From Gammaproteobacteria bacterium (GTDB lineage Bacteria > Pseudomonadota > Gammaproteobacteria > JAPPPA01), in NCBI GenBank assembly GCA_030425645.1, contig JAUHZK010000006.1:124001-188000 (forward strand): a stretch of 64,000 bases of DNA. Reading direction: 5' to 3'. Below are positions 7,614-16,651 of this stretch, piece by piece (positions within the stretch are counted from its first letter, which is position 1; every line of letters begins with the position of its first letter). The notes below the pieces were generated by a model. It was given only the letters and a program-made list of their open reading frames with translations, was not told the DNA's origin and ran no database searches. The translations under genes were made by a program, and so were the position numbers.

Positions 7614-10175
7614 ATGAAACGTCTATACGCGTTTTTACTAGCCACGTTTGTGTCTGCCGTATTGGTTGCCTGTGGCAGCCCTGAGCCCGATGGCAGCGAT
7701 GACGGTGATCGTTCAGTAGAGCTAGGTGACCGTAGCTACGACGCCAATATCCGTTGGACCGAGCTCGGAATTCCCCATATTAAGGCGTCTAATTTTGGCT
7801 CTTTAGGCTATGGCATGGGTTATGCCTTTGCTTGGGACAATATGTGCACCCTGATGGACGATATTGTCACCATTCGAGGTGAGCGTTCCCGGTATTTTGG
7901 CCGCAATGGGCCAACTCACATCAACCGCGCTAATGGTTCAAACCCCACCAACATTAACGCCGACTTTTTCTGGAAGCATGTTGCCAACGACGCTCGCGTA
8001 GAAAGCTTATTAGCGGCGCAGCCCAGCAACGTACGTGATGCGCTGCAGGGCTACGCTGATGGCTTTAGCCGCTATGTACGTGAGCTTAAAGCGGGCCAGC
8101 ATCCGGGTGCGCACCCTGATTGCGCCGGTGCTGAGTGGTTGGGTGATATTGACCTCAACGATATGGGGCGGCGGGTGATTCGATTGTCGGTACTGGCAAG
8201 TTCATCCGTGTTTATGAACGAGATTGGCAGCATGCAACCGCCATCACCGGAGACGGTGGCTGGTTTGCTTAGCGGCCTGCCTGATCTGATTGGTGGTTCT
8301 CTGCCTATTTCAGCGCCAGCTTTAGATACTGAAGAGTTATTAGAGCAAGCAAAATCGAGTGGCCGTTTTGACGAGTTCCCGTTTGGTGGCGAGCTGAACA
8401 TTGGCTCGAATATGTACGCCTTGGGTAAAGACGCCACTCAAGACGGTAATAGCTATCAATTCGTGAACCCGCATTTTCCTTGGTACGGCACCGAGCGCCT
8501 GCACATGTCGCATTTGATGCTAGAGAACGATGAAGAAGACTGGGAAATCATGGGCGCGTCCTTGCATGGCGCACCGGCGGTGTTGATCGGCTTTAACGAG
8601 CACCTTGCTTGGAGCCATACGGTTTCAACGGCTTATCGTTTCACCATCTATGAATTAACTCTCGTACCCGGTGCGCCAACCAGCTACCTATACGACGGCG
8701 GCATTCGTGAGATGGAAGCCACCGAATACAGTATTCAGGTAATGGAAGACAACGGCGAAATTACTGAGCAGAAACGCACCCTGTATCGCTCGCATTACGG
8801 CCCGATCATGAATTTGCATATTGCCGAAGGCCTCGGCCCATTTGAGTGGACGCCAGTTAACGCCTACGCCATCCGTGATGCCAATTTAGAAAATGATCGT
8901 CTAATGGAACATTTTATGCGCTGGAATATGGCCGAGTCTTTGGAGGAGTTTGAAGCCATCCAAGACGAGCTGGTTGCCGTGCCATGGGTAAATACCACAG
9001 CTACGGCGCCGGGTAAGCATGCTTATTATTCAGATGTGACCACCGTGCCTAACGTGCCAGACGAAATGACCCAGCCGGGACCAACCGGCTGCTCAAATTC
9101 GATTTTGGCTCCGGTAGTGGCGCAACTGGCACCCGGTTTGCCGGTACTAGATGGTAATCGCTCTGCTTGCGAATGGCGGAATGACCCTGATTCTCCTCAG
9201 GACGGTATTTTCGGCGCCAGCAACTTACCTAAATTGCGCCGCGACGACTGGGTGCATAACTGCAACGACAGTTACTGGTTAACTAACCCAGAAGAGCCAG
9301 TTGAGGGTTACGCCGCGATCATTGGCGATGAAAACGCCGAGCGTAGTTTGCGTACCCGTAAATGTATTCGCCAAGTGCAGCAGCGTTTGGATGGTACTGA
9401 TGGCCGCGACGGTACTAAGTTTAATCGTGAAAACCTGAAAGAGATTGTGCTCTCTAGTGAGATCTATTCCGAAGAGCTTGCGCGCGAGAGTTTAATTGCG
9501 ACCTTCTGTGACGCGAACCCAAGCGGTCAAGTACTGAGCCAAGCAGGCCCGGTTGATGTCACTCAAGCCTGTGATGTGCTTAAAGCCTGGGATGGCACCA
9601 CTAACCTTGAGTCTGTTGGTGGGCATATCTGGCGCGAGTTCTGGAAAGCCGCCAGCGGCGGGCCTATTCCTGTGGTCGGTTCTCCGGTGCCTATTTGGTT
9701 AACACCGTTTTCTAATGATGATCCGGTAAATACACCGAACACCCTGAATATTGCTAATCCGCTAATCATGGCGGCCTTCGGCGATGCCGTGAATAAGCTG
9801 GTAGACGCCGGTGTGGCCTTGGATGCGAAATTGGGTGATATCCAATGGGCTGAGCGCAATGGCGACCGTATCCCAATCTTTGGTGATATCGGTGGGGTGG
9901 GTGCCTTTACTATCGCCGTTAGCAGTTTGAACAATGACGGCACTGGTTATGGCCCGGTCGACTACGGCAATAGCTATGTGCAAGTAATTGGATGGGACGA
10001 ACAAGGTAACCCAGAGGCTGACGCCTTTATTACTTATTCTCAGGCGACTGATTCCGCCAGTCCGCATTACCGTGATTGGACTGAGCGCTATAGCCGTAAA
10101 GAGTGGAAACGCTTGCCGTTTACTCAGGCCCAAATTGAGGCTGAGAAGATCAGAGAAATGGATCTGAGGCAGTAA
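7614..10175 (+). CDS. Penicillin/acyl-homoserine-lactone acylase family lipoprotein
   Basis: An Ntn-hydrolase precursor of 853 residues that would hydrolyse an amide bond of an N-acyl substrate at the cell surface or in the periplasm. The N terminus is a lipoprotein signal with lipobox LVAC, acylated at Cys20. The alpha-beta junction is GS at residues 264-265 (NIGSNMYAL), so Ser265 would become the catalytic N-terminal residue of the beta subunit after self-cleavage. HGAPAVLIGFNEHLAWSHT is a conserved beta-subunit segment. Relatives act on AHLs, beta-lactams or bile amides; the substrate here cannot be read from sequence. GAGGAG precedes the ATG. Confidence 0.9.
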   Translation: MKRLYAFLLATFVSAVLVACGSPEPDGSDDGDRSVELGDRSYDANIRWTELGIPHIKASNFGSLGYGMGYAFAWDNMCTLMDDIVTIRGERSRYFGRNGPTHINRANGSNPTNINADFFWKHVANDARVESLLAAQPSNVRDALQGYADGFSRYVRELKAGQHPGAHPDCAGAEWLGDIDLNDMGRRVIRLSVLASSSVFMNEIGSMQPPSPETVAGLLSGLPDLIGGSLPISAPALDTEELLEQAKSSGRFDEFPFGGELNIGSNMYALGKDATQDGNSYQFVNPHFPWYGTERLHMSHLMLENDEEDWEIMGASLHGAPAVLIGFNEHLAWSHTVSTAYRFTIYELTLVPGAPTSYLYDGGIREMEATEYSIQVMEDNGEITEQKRTLYRSHYGPIMNLHIAEGLGPFEWTPVNAYAIRDANLENDRLMEHFMRWNMAESLEEFEAIQDELVAVPWVNTTATAPGKHAYYSDVTTVPNVPDEMTQPGPTGCSNSILAPVVAQLAPGLPVLDGNRSACEWRNDPDSPQDGIFGASNLPKLRRDDWVHNCNDSYWLTNPEEPVEGYAAIIGDENAERSLRTRKCIRQVQQRLDGTDGRDGTKFNRENLKEIVLSSEIYSEELARESLIATFCDANPSGQVLSQAGPVDVTQACDVLKAWDGTTNLESVGGHIWREFWKAASGGPIPVVGSPVPIWLTPFSNDDPVNTPNTLNIANPLIMAAFGDAVNKLVDAGVALDAKLGDIQWAERNGDRIPIFGDIGGVGAFTIAVSSLNNDGTGYGPVDYGNSYVQVIGWDEQGNPEADAFITYSQATDSASPHYRDWTERYSRKEWKRLPFTQAQIEAEKIREMDLRQ

Positions 10176-10176
10176 C

Positions 10177-10204
10177 AAAAAAGGCCGCGTAAGCGGCCTT
10201 TTTC
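10177..10204. terminator. Bidirectional terminator between convergent genes
   Basis: AAAAAAGGCCGC and GCGGCCTTTTT form a stem with a GTAA loop. The A/T tracts on both sides serve the acylase gene and the convergent PhaC-like gene. Confidence 0.9.
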
Positions 10205-10223
10205 TTGTCTGTTAGTTACGCTC

Positions 10224-11381
10224 TTAGGAAGAGCGGTCTGCTAACCAGTCAGCGGTTACAGCCCAGTTTTCAGCGATGGCTTTGCGGCTAACAAAGACGC
10301 CCATATGGCCGCCCGGTGCAATCACAAACTGTTTGTCTGGACTATTCACAGCATCCATCACGCCGCGGGCCGCGGTGGCGGTAACCATCACGTCGCCGCT
10401 GCCGCCAAAGCCAAGTAGAGAGGCTTTAATGGCGTGGAAGTTGGATTCTTTACCGCCAATCTCGACCTTGCCGTCGTGGAAGTCGTTATCCAGCCACACC
10501 TTAATGGTGGTGTCTTGAATCACGCCGCCGGGGTAGGCAACCATGCCGTCCAAAAAGGCAGAGCGGGTGAGGTGGTTTTGCACAAACTCGCGGTCAGCCA
10601 AATTCAGTACCAGTTCCCAGTAGCCGCGCAGGGTGCCCACAGGGTCGGTTAATTTAAATCCCAGTGCATTCGCCCAGCCGGGTACGGCTAGCCATTTCGG
10701 GTTTAGCTTATGCACGCGGAAGCTGGTGTATTTGCGCACCATAGCCGCGGGGCCGTTTAGCACCATGTTCCACATCTTGCCCTGGGGACCAGACGCGTGG
10801 GTATTGATCGGGCTAGCCACGGTCACTACGTTTTTGACGTGGTTGTCTTCGGTAAGGCCGGCATATAGCAGGCAGAACTGACCACCCATGCTCCAGCCCT
10901 GTAGAGACACTTCATCTTCGCCGGTAATCTCGCATACCTTGTTAATCATTTCCGGCATCAGTTCGTTTACGTAGGTGCCGTAGTTGTAATGCGCGTGTTC
11001 TTTACCAGGAGAGCCCCAGTCAATCAAAAATACATCAAACCCTGCGGCGCGCATGTATTTCACATAGCTTTGGTCGGGGAACAGATCATAGATCAGCATG
11101 TTAACGGCCAGTGGCGGCACAATCACCAACGGCACGCGGTAGGTGCCTGGGTTAATGGTGCGTTCACTGCCATCCGAGAGCTTTAAAAAGCCATCTTCAA
11201 GCGGGCGGTAACGGCGTAACTTAACCAAGTCGGTTTCATACACTACGTCGTAAGGGGTGCGGTCGGCGAGAATCAGCTCGTCATTTTTGTACAGCCAGTC
11301 GGCGGCGTTGTTAACTACGGTGCTCGCCATTTGATTCGCTTCCATGGCCTTGTTGACAAGGTTTTCAGCGATTTTTTTCAT
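10224..11381 (-). CDS. PhaC-family alpha/beta hydrolase with Ser nucleophile
   Basis: A 385-residue protein resembling short (class III type) polyhydroxyalkanoate synthases: FLIDWGSPG, a lipase-like box, and GGHMGVFVS near the end. The box reads G162-W-S164-M-G-G, so Ser164 replaces the Cys used by true PHA synthases. The triad would be completed by Asp330 (SGDVMV) and His359. It may be a PHA-related hydrolase or thioesterase rather than a polymerase. No phaE, phaP or phaZ lies next to it. A CTGC-GGT-GCAG dyad lies 26-46 bases upstream of the start. The gene is divergent from deaD. Confidence 0.8.
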   Translation of the reverse strand: MKKIAENLVNKAMEANQMASTVVNNAADWLYKNDELILADRTPYDVVYETDLVKLRRYRPLEDGFLKLSDGSERTINPGTYRVPLVIVPPLAVNMLIYDLFPDQSYVKYMRAAGFDVFLIDWGSPGKEHAHYNYGTYVNELMPEMINKVCEITGEDEVSLQGWSMGGQFCLLYAGLTEDNHVKNVVTVASPINTHASGPQGKMWNMVLNGPAAMVRKYTSFRVHKLNPKWLAVPGWANALGFKLTDPVGTLRGYWELVLNLADREFVQNHLTRSAFLDGMVAYPGGVIQDTTIKVWLDNDFHDGKVEIGGKESNFHAIKASLLGFGGSGDVMVTATAARGVMDAVNSPDKQFVIAPGGHMGVFVSRKAIAENWAVTADWLADRSS

Positions 11382-11406
11382 GATCGTATCCTGTAAAACT
11401 GCTACA

Positions 11407-11427
11407 AATTGCTGCGGTGCAGCAATT
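11407..11427. promoter_or_regulatory. Perfect 9-base inverted repeat, PhaR-like operator candidate
   Basis: AATTGCTGC-GGT-GCAGCAATT is a perfect dyad. Its core CTGC-N3-GCAG matches the CTGC-N3/4-GCAG pattern reported for the PHA repressor PhaR. It lies just upstream of the PhaC-like gene and also upstream of the deaD -10 box. No phaR gene is in the window. Confidence 0.5.
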
Positions 11428-11440
11428 ATTTTGTGGGCAT

Positions 11441-11448
11441 TGTATAAT
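11441..11448 (+). promoter_or_regulatory. Probable deaD promoter -10 region
   Basis: TGTATAAT contains a consensus TATAAT (11443-11448) followed by a GC-rich stretch. No good -35 is seen at 17 bases. A start near 11455 would give deaD a leader of about 150 bases. Long leaders are usual for cold-shock helicase mRNAs. Confidence 0.5.
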
Positions 11449-11603
11449 ATGCAGCGCGCGCCGATCTATGATCCTGTGCGCCATACGATTGACCGTGTCT
11501 TCAGTAGCTCGTTGTTTGTGGGAAAGAGCCAACACTGCGGGGCGGTTTTGCATCTTTAAAGATGCTAATAACGACGCCCAAACCGTCGCACTTGGTGAAC
11601 AAC

Positions 11604-13697
11604 ATGACTGACACGCAAGACCTGCCTAGCTTTGAAGAGCTGGGGCTGCCGCCGCACATTCTTAATGCACTTTCTAAGCTTGGCTACGAAACACCGTCGC
11701 CCATTCAAGCAGCGGCTATTCCTGAATTATTAGATGGCCGCGACATTCTCGGCATGGCCCAAACCGGCACCGGTAAAACGGCTGCTTTTGCATTGCCTAT
11801 TTTGGCTGACTTTGATGTGGCTCAGCGCGGCAAGTCGCCGACAGCGCTGGTATTAGCCCCAACACGCGAGCTTGCACAGCAGGTAGCCGAGGCGTTTGCT
11901 AGCTATGGCGCTGCTGACCTGAAATGCAAAGTATTGTCGGTATATGGTGGTTCGCCGTATAGCGCGCAGACACGTGCCTTAAATCAAGGCGTAGATATCG
12001 TAGTGGGTACGCCGGGCCGAGTGATGGACCATATGCGTCGCGGTAATCTCGACGTATCTGCGCTAAAAACCCTCGTACTAGATGAAGCCGACGAAATGCT
12101 ACGCATGGGCTTTATTGAAGACGTGGAATGGGTACTAAGCCATACGCCAGAAGATCGTCGTATCGCCTTGTTCTCAGCCACCATGCCGCGCGAAGTAGCC
12201 CGTATTGCCAAGCAATATCTGCAAGACCCAGCGGAAGTGAAAATCGCCGCTAAAGCGACTACCAACTCATCTATTCGTCAGCGTTATATCTTGGTCCACG
12301 GTGGCCAAAAGCCCGAGCTAATCGCTCGTGTCTTAGAAGCCGAAGAAACCGACGGCATCATGGTTTTTGTGCGTACCAAAATGGCCACGGTAGAAGTCGC
12401 TGACTTCCTACGTAGCCAAGGCTTTACCGCTGAAGCTCTAAATGGAGATCTAAGCCAAGAACAGCGTGAGAAAACCGTTTCTCGCCTTAAGAGCGGCAAG
12501 ATTAACGTGGTAGTGGCGACTGACGTTGCCGCTCGTGGTTTGGATGTGGAGCGTATCAGCCATGTGATTAACTACGATATTCCGCACGATCCTGAGTCAT
12601 ACGTACACCGTATTGGTCGTACTGGCCGAGCTGGCCGTGAAGGTGACGCCGTGTTGTTTGTACAGCCGCGCGAGCGCCGTATGTTGCGTCTGATTGAAAA
12701 GGTCACACGTAGCCCGGTTCAAGAAATGCAGGCCCCGAGCGCTGATGATATTAACGCTGCACGTATGCAACGTTTGCAAGCGACCTTGTTAAAGCGCTTA
12801 GAGCGTGACCTAACGCCATACCGTGAATTGATTGGCACCTTGCAAGAAAACACCGGCCTGCCGATTGAGGACATTGCCACGGCCTTGGCCTTAGAGCTAA
12901 ACAAAGGTGGTCCGTTCTTGTTGGATGACCGCAATAAATTCCGCAACATCGATCGCGACGGTGGTGGTAAAAAAGAGAAATCAGGCCGCTTTGAGCGCGA
13001 TAGCCGTCGCCCAGAGCGCCGTGAGCGTCCACCACGTGACCCACAGCGCGACGCCGAACGTACCAACATGAAACGCGAAAAGGTCATGGGTTCGGTTGAA
13101 GAGGGCATGGAGCGCTTCCGAGTTGAAGTGGGCCACGGCCACGGCGTGAAGCCGGGTAACTTGGTAGGCGCGATTGCGAATGAAGCCGGTCTAGATTCCC
13201 AGAATATTGGTCGGATTGAGTTGTTTGATAGCTTCTCAGTCGTTGACCTGCCAGAAGGCATGCCAAAAGACCTATTCAAGCACCTGAAGGGTGTTTGGGT
13301 TTGTGGTCAGAAGCTGGCGCTGTCGCGTTTTGAAGGCAACTTAGAAGAGAAACCAATTCAGCAGAAAGGCGGCCCACGTGGCGGCTCTCGTCCACCAGCC
13401 GGTGGTCGTGGCGGTTTTGGTGGCGGTCGTGACCGAGATCATGGCAATGGCCGCGGTGAAAAGCGTGATCGTCGTCCACCACATGCTGGGCATCGTGCGG
13501 CAGAACGCCGTTTTGATGAAGACGAGCGTGCGCCGCGTGATCATGCGCCACGAGATAACGACCGTGACGGCAATCGCCCAGCGTTTAAGGCTAAGCGTAA
13601 AGACTCAGCCGCCGTGGCTAAAACCAAACCTCGCAAAAAGGTACGGGCTGCGGCTTTGAAAAACAAAGGCAAGCCAAAGCGTAAGCCTAAGGCCTAG
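11604..13697 (+). CDS. deaD: DEAD-box RNA helicase DeaD/CsdA
   Basis: An ATP-dependent RNA helicase for ribosome assembly and mRNA unwinding, especially in the cold. Motifs in order: Q motif, AQTGTGKT, PTRELAQQ, TPGRVMDH, LDEADEM, SAT, and HRIGRTGRAGR. A DbpA-type RNA-binding domain follows (MERFRVEVGHGHGVKPGNLVG to about residue 570). The last 130 residues are an Arg/Gly/Lys-rich basic tail. Start at 11604 (MTDTQD, 697 residues) fits the family better than the ATG at 11562, though neither has a strong ribosome-binding site. A strong terminator follows. Confidence 0.95.
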   Translation: MTDTQDLPSFEELGLPPHILNALSKLGYETPSPIQAAAIPELLDGRDILGMAQTGTGKTAAFALPILADFDVAQRGKSPTALVLAPTRELAQQVAEAFASYGAADLKCKVLSVYGGSPYSAQTRALNQGVDIVVGTPGRVMDHMRRGNLDVSALKTLVLDEADEMLRMGFIEDVEWVLSHTPEDRRIALFSATMPREVARIAKQYLQDPAEVKIAAKATTNSSIRQRYILVHGGQKPELIARVLEAEETDGIMVFVRTKMATVEVADFLRSQGFTAEALNGDLSQEQREKTVSRLKSGKINVVVATDVAARGLDVERISHVINYDIPHDPESYVHRIGRTGRAGREGDAVLFVQPRERRMLRLIEKVTRSPVQEMQAPSADDINAARMQRLQATLLKRLERDLTPYRELIGTLQENTGLPIEDIATALALELNKGGPFLLDDRNKFRNIDRDGGGKKEKSGRFERDSRRPERRERPPRDPQRDAERTNMKREKVMGSVEEGMERFRVEVGHGHGVKPGNLVGAIANEAGLDSQNIGRIELFDSFSVVDLPEGMPKDLFKHLKGVWVCGQKLALSRFEGNLEEKPIQQKGGPRGGSRPPAGGRGGFGGGRDRDHGNGRGEKRDRRPPHAGHRAAERRFDEDERAPRDHAPRDNDRDGNRPAFKAKRKDSAAVAKTKPRKKVRAAALKNKGKPKRKPKA

Positions 13698-13726
13698 TAA
13701 TTGCTTCGGCAGTTTATGCAGGTAAT

Positions 13727-13757
13727 AAAAAACCCAGCCATTGGCTGGGTTTTTTTA
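13727..13757. terminator. Bidirectional terminator between deaD and the SulP gene
   Basis: AAAAAACCCAGCCA and TTGGCTGGGTTTTTTT form a long stem between two convergent genes. Confidence 0.92.
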
Positions 13758-13777
13758 TGGCTTAAAGCGGCTAAGGC

Positions 13778-15313
13778 TTAGTCCAGTGCATCAGTGGCAA
13801 CGTGGTATTTAGGATCTTCTTTCACGTTAACCTCGACCAGTGGGCCCGCCTTCTTAAGCAGGTCACGGCATTCGGCGCTTAGGTGCTGCAGATGCAGGGT
13901 TTTGCCTGCGGCGGTGTAGCGCTCTGCTAAGGCGTCAATGGCTTGCAGACCTGAGTGGTCCAGTACGCGTGAACCAATAAACTCAATGGTCACATCTTCT
14001 GGATCTTCATGTGGTGTGAATAAATCACGGAAGTATTTGATCGACCCAAAGAACAACAGGCCATGCAGTTCGTAAACCTTGCTGCCGTCTTCGTTAATGC
14101 GAGTGGTAGCGGTGATGTGCTTGGCACTTTCCCAGGCAAACACCAGTGACGCCACAATCACGCCGATTACAACGGCCATAGCAAGATCGGTAAATACGGT
14201 CACTACTGATACCAAGATCAATACGAAAGCGTCATGACGCGGAATCTTATTGAGAATACGGAAACTAGACCATTCAAAGGTTTTGATCACCACGATAAAC
14301 ATCACGCCAATCAACGCGGCAACCGGAATGCGCTCAATCAGTGGTGAGGCAAAGAGGATAAAGCTCAATAGGAATAGGCCGGCAGAGAAACCAGACAAAC
14401 GGCCGCGGCCGCCAGAGTTAATGTTAATCATGCTCTGACCAATCATGGCGCAGCCGCCCATGCCGCCGAAGAAACCAGTGGCAATATTGGCTACGCCTTG
14501 GCCGGCACATTCGCGGTTAGCTTTGCCGTGGGTATCGGTCATTTCGTCGATTAACGACATGGTTAATAGCGACTCAATCAAACCAATCGCTGCCAAAGTA
14601 ATGGCGTAAGGCAGAATGATTTTGAAGGTTTCCCAGTTGTAAGGAATATCGGGAATCGCAAAGCTCGGCAAGCTGCCACCAATCGTGGCGAGATCACCCA
14701 CGGTGCGGGTATCTAGCTCTAGGAAAATTGTCGCTAGGCTAGTCACTACAATCGCCACCAATGCGGATGGCAGAATGGTGGTGAAGCGCGGCAGCACCTC
14801 AATAATCAGCATGGTCACGGCGACAATACCGAGCATGGTGTAAAGCTCAGCGCCTTGCATCCACTGCAATACACCGTCGGCATCGGGCAGTTTGAACTGG
14901 TTGAGCTGCGCCAAGAAGATCACAATCGCCAAACCATTCACAAAACCCAGCATCACCGGGTGCGGCACCATACGGATAAATTTACCCAGTTTGGCGGCAC
15001 CTGCGAGCACCTGAATAATGCCCATCAGCACCACTGTGGCGAATAGGTATTGCACGCCATGTTGTACCACTAAGGCCACCATCACCACGGCTAGGGCGCC
15101 GGTAGCGCCAGAAATCATGCCCGGACGGCCGCCTGCTACCGCAGTAATCATACCCACCATAAAGGCAGCATAGAGGCCGGCGGTAATCGGCACTTGGGCG
15201 ATTAAAGCAAAAGCCACGGCTTCGGGTACGAGTGCTAAGGCAACCGTAAGGCCGGAAAGAACATCGGCGCGTATCGCGGTTGGGTTTAAGCGAGAAGAAA
15301 GTTGCTGAACCAT
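13778..15313 (-). CDS. SulP-family anion transporter with STAS domain
   Basis: A 511-residue inner-membrane transporter of the SLC26/SulP family, expected to carry sulfate, bicarbonate or another anion. It starts with the family N terminus (RADVLSGLTVALALVPEAVAF), has about ten or more hydrophobic helices including the PGMISGATGALAVV segment, and ends in a cytoplasmic STAS domain (about residues 425-505, with SRVLDHSGLQAID). The sequence resembles YbaR and BicA-like members, so bicarbonate or sulfate are equally possible. TAGGAG lies before the ATG. It is divergent from the GIY-YIG gene. Confidence 0.9.
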   Translation of the reverse strand: MVQQLSSRLNPTAIRADVLSGLTVALALVPEAVAFALIAQVPITAGLYAAFMVGMITAVAGGRPGMISGATGALAVVMVALVVQHGVQYLFATVVLMGIIQVLAGAAKLGKFIRMVPHPVMLGFVNGLAIVIFLAQLNQFKLPDADGVLQWMQGAELYTMLGIVAVTMLIIEVLPRFTTILPSALVAIVVTSLATIFLELDTRTVGDLATIGGSLPSFAIPDIPYNWETFKIILPYAITLAAIGLIESLLTMSLIDEMTDTHGKANRECAGQGVANIATGFFGGMGGCAMIGQSMININSGGRGRLSGFSAGLFLLSFILFASPLIERIPVAALIGVMFIVVIKTFEWSSFRILNKIPRHDAFVLILVSVVTVFTDLAMAVVIGVIVASLVFAWESAKHITATTRINEDGSKVYELHGLLFFGSIKYFRDLFTPHEDPEDVTIEFIGSRVLDHSGLQAIDALAERYTAAGKTLHLQHLSAECRDLLKKAGPLVEVNVKEDPKYHVATDALD

Positions 15314-15421
15314 AGGAGAACCTAAAAAACGTAAGACGGCAGCTTGGGCTGCTAGGTGAATGCCGCGCAGACTACCAGAAAAGGGCTTTTAATTCTGGCC
15401 TAAAGCTGCTGCAATGCCGGT

Positions 15422-15706
15422 ATGAGCAATGCCGAACAAGCCTGGTTTTTATATATGGTGCGCACAGCCAAGGGCGTGCTTTATACCGGCGTTACCTTGG
15501 ATGTGGCGCGCCGTTTTGCCGAGCACCAAAGCAGCGGCCCTAAAGCCGCCAAGGCGCTAAAAGGCAAAGGCCCGTTAAGTTTGGTTTATGTTGAACAGCT
15601 AGAGTCTAAGGTCGCCGCTTATCAACGCGAATACGCGGTGAAAAAGCTCAGTAAAGCGCAGAAAGAACGGCTGATTGTTGAGGCGTCTGATTGTCGAGTC
15701 GTTTAA
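15422..15706 (+). CDS. GIY-YIG domain protein, UPF0213/YhbQ type
   Basis: A stand-alone GIY-YIG nuclease-fold domain of 94 residues. The signature appears as Y11 in FLYMV, Y21-T-G, R30 and E34 in RRFAEHQ, with the later KGPLSLVYVEQ strand typical of this family. Members of this small group are thought to act on DNA, but their role is unsettled. The stop codon overlaps the stop of the convergent downstream gene through a shared TTAA at 15703-15706. Confidence 0.9.
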   Translation: MSNAEQAWFLYMVRTAKGVLYTGVTLDVARRFAEHQSSGPKAAKALKGKGPLSLVYVEQLESKVAAYQREYAVKKLSKAQKERLIVEASDCRVV

Positions 15707-16632
15707 GGCTGAGCTTGATAGTCCGCCGGTTTGTCCGAACCCTTCTTAAACGGCGCCGCTAGCTGGCCTAGGTAGTTTTTGGGGTAATCTGGATTTAGCA
15801 AACCAATCTCGCCCACGCCACGGTTATCGCCGTTATTCTCTGGGTGGAAATAGGTGCCAAAGATGCGGTCGTACACAATCAGGTTGTTGCCGTAGTTATT
15901 GTCTGATTCTTCGATCTTCTTCGAATGATGCCAGCGGTGTAGTTCGACCACGTTAAATAACCAATACAAAGGCCCCAGTTTTAAATCTACATTGCAGTGC
16001 TGGGCAAAGCCGCAAACGGCGGTGGCGATCAAATACAAACCCAGCACTTCGCCATGCACGCCCATGAGTGTGGGAACCAGTAGCTCGGTAAAGGTAAACC
16101 AAGCTTTATCGACCGGGTGTTGGCGAGTGGCATTCCAAAACCACAAGCGGGTAGCTGAATGGTGCACAGCATGAAAGCGCCATAGAAATGGCACTTCATG
16201 CGCCAAGCGGTGGCCCCAGTAACGGCCAGCGTCGCCGGCCAGCATCAGTAGTACTACCTGCGCCGCAATCGGCCAGTCTGATGGCCATAAGCTACCGCCG
16301 GCTAACGAGGCAAGCCAAGCCGTGCCGCCCGCTAGAAACGCGATATAAAGCGGACTCAGAATCTTCGGCAGAATGCCGTAAGCAACGGTGCCGCTAATTA
16401 GGTCGTTACTCAGGTCGCCGTCCAACTGGTTCCAGTGTGGGCGATAGGGCATCAGCCGTTCAAATACAAAATACAGTAGCCCGGCAGCAGCTACGCCGGC
16501 ATAAGTCGCTACGGCAAAGTGCACGTTGTTCTGAATGGCCAGCCAAGCGGCTGCGGGCAGGCCCACAATCAGCGCCGGGAAATAAGCCCGCTGTAGAAAC
16601 CAATATAGTTTGCTGTTTTTGTTTAGTTGCAT
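15703..16632 (-). CDS. Fatty acid hydroxylase/sterol desaturase family protein
   Basis: A 309-residue membrane di-iron oxygenase-family protein with several hydrophobic helices. The His boxes are complete: H141xxxH145, H154xxH157H158 and H232xxH235H236, plus QH at 211-212. The family hydroxylates or desaturates lipids and sterols using O2 and electrons from a partner reductase, which is not in the neighbourhood. It is a paralogue of the protein at 26110-27060; both contain HRWHHSK-IEESD. It may be transcribed with the upstream DMT/YcaQ pair on the same strand. Confidence 0.9.
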   Translation of the reverse strand: MQLNKNSKLYWFLQRAYFPALIVGLPAAAWLAIQNNVHFAVATYAGVAAAGLLYFVFERLMPYRPHWNQLDGDLSNDLISGTVAYGILPKILSPLYIAFLAGGTAWLASLAGGSLWPSDWPIAAQVVLLMLAGDAGRYWGHRLAHEVPFLWRFHAVHHSATRLWFWNATRQHPVDKAWFTFTELLVPTLMGVHGEVLGLYLIATAVCGFAQHCNVDLKLGPLYWLFNVVELHRWHHSKKIEESDNNYGNNLIVYDRIFGTYFHPENNGDNRGVGEIGLLNPDYPKNYLGQLAAPFKKGSDKPADYQAQP

Positions 16633-16651
16633 AGGGCTACTGAGTGCTTTG

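Noticed and set aside
12719-13279. Minus-strand ORF of 186 codons
   Set aside because: Antisense to deaD; Arg/Ser-rich shadow of the helicase tail.
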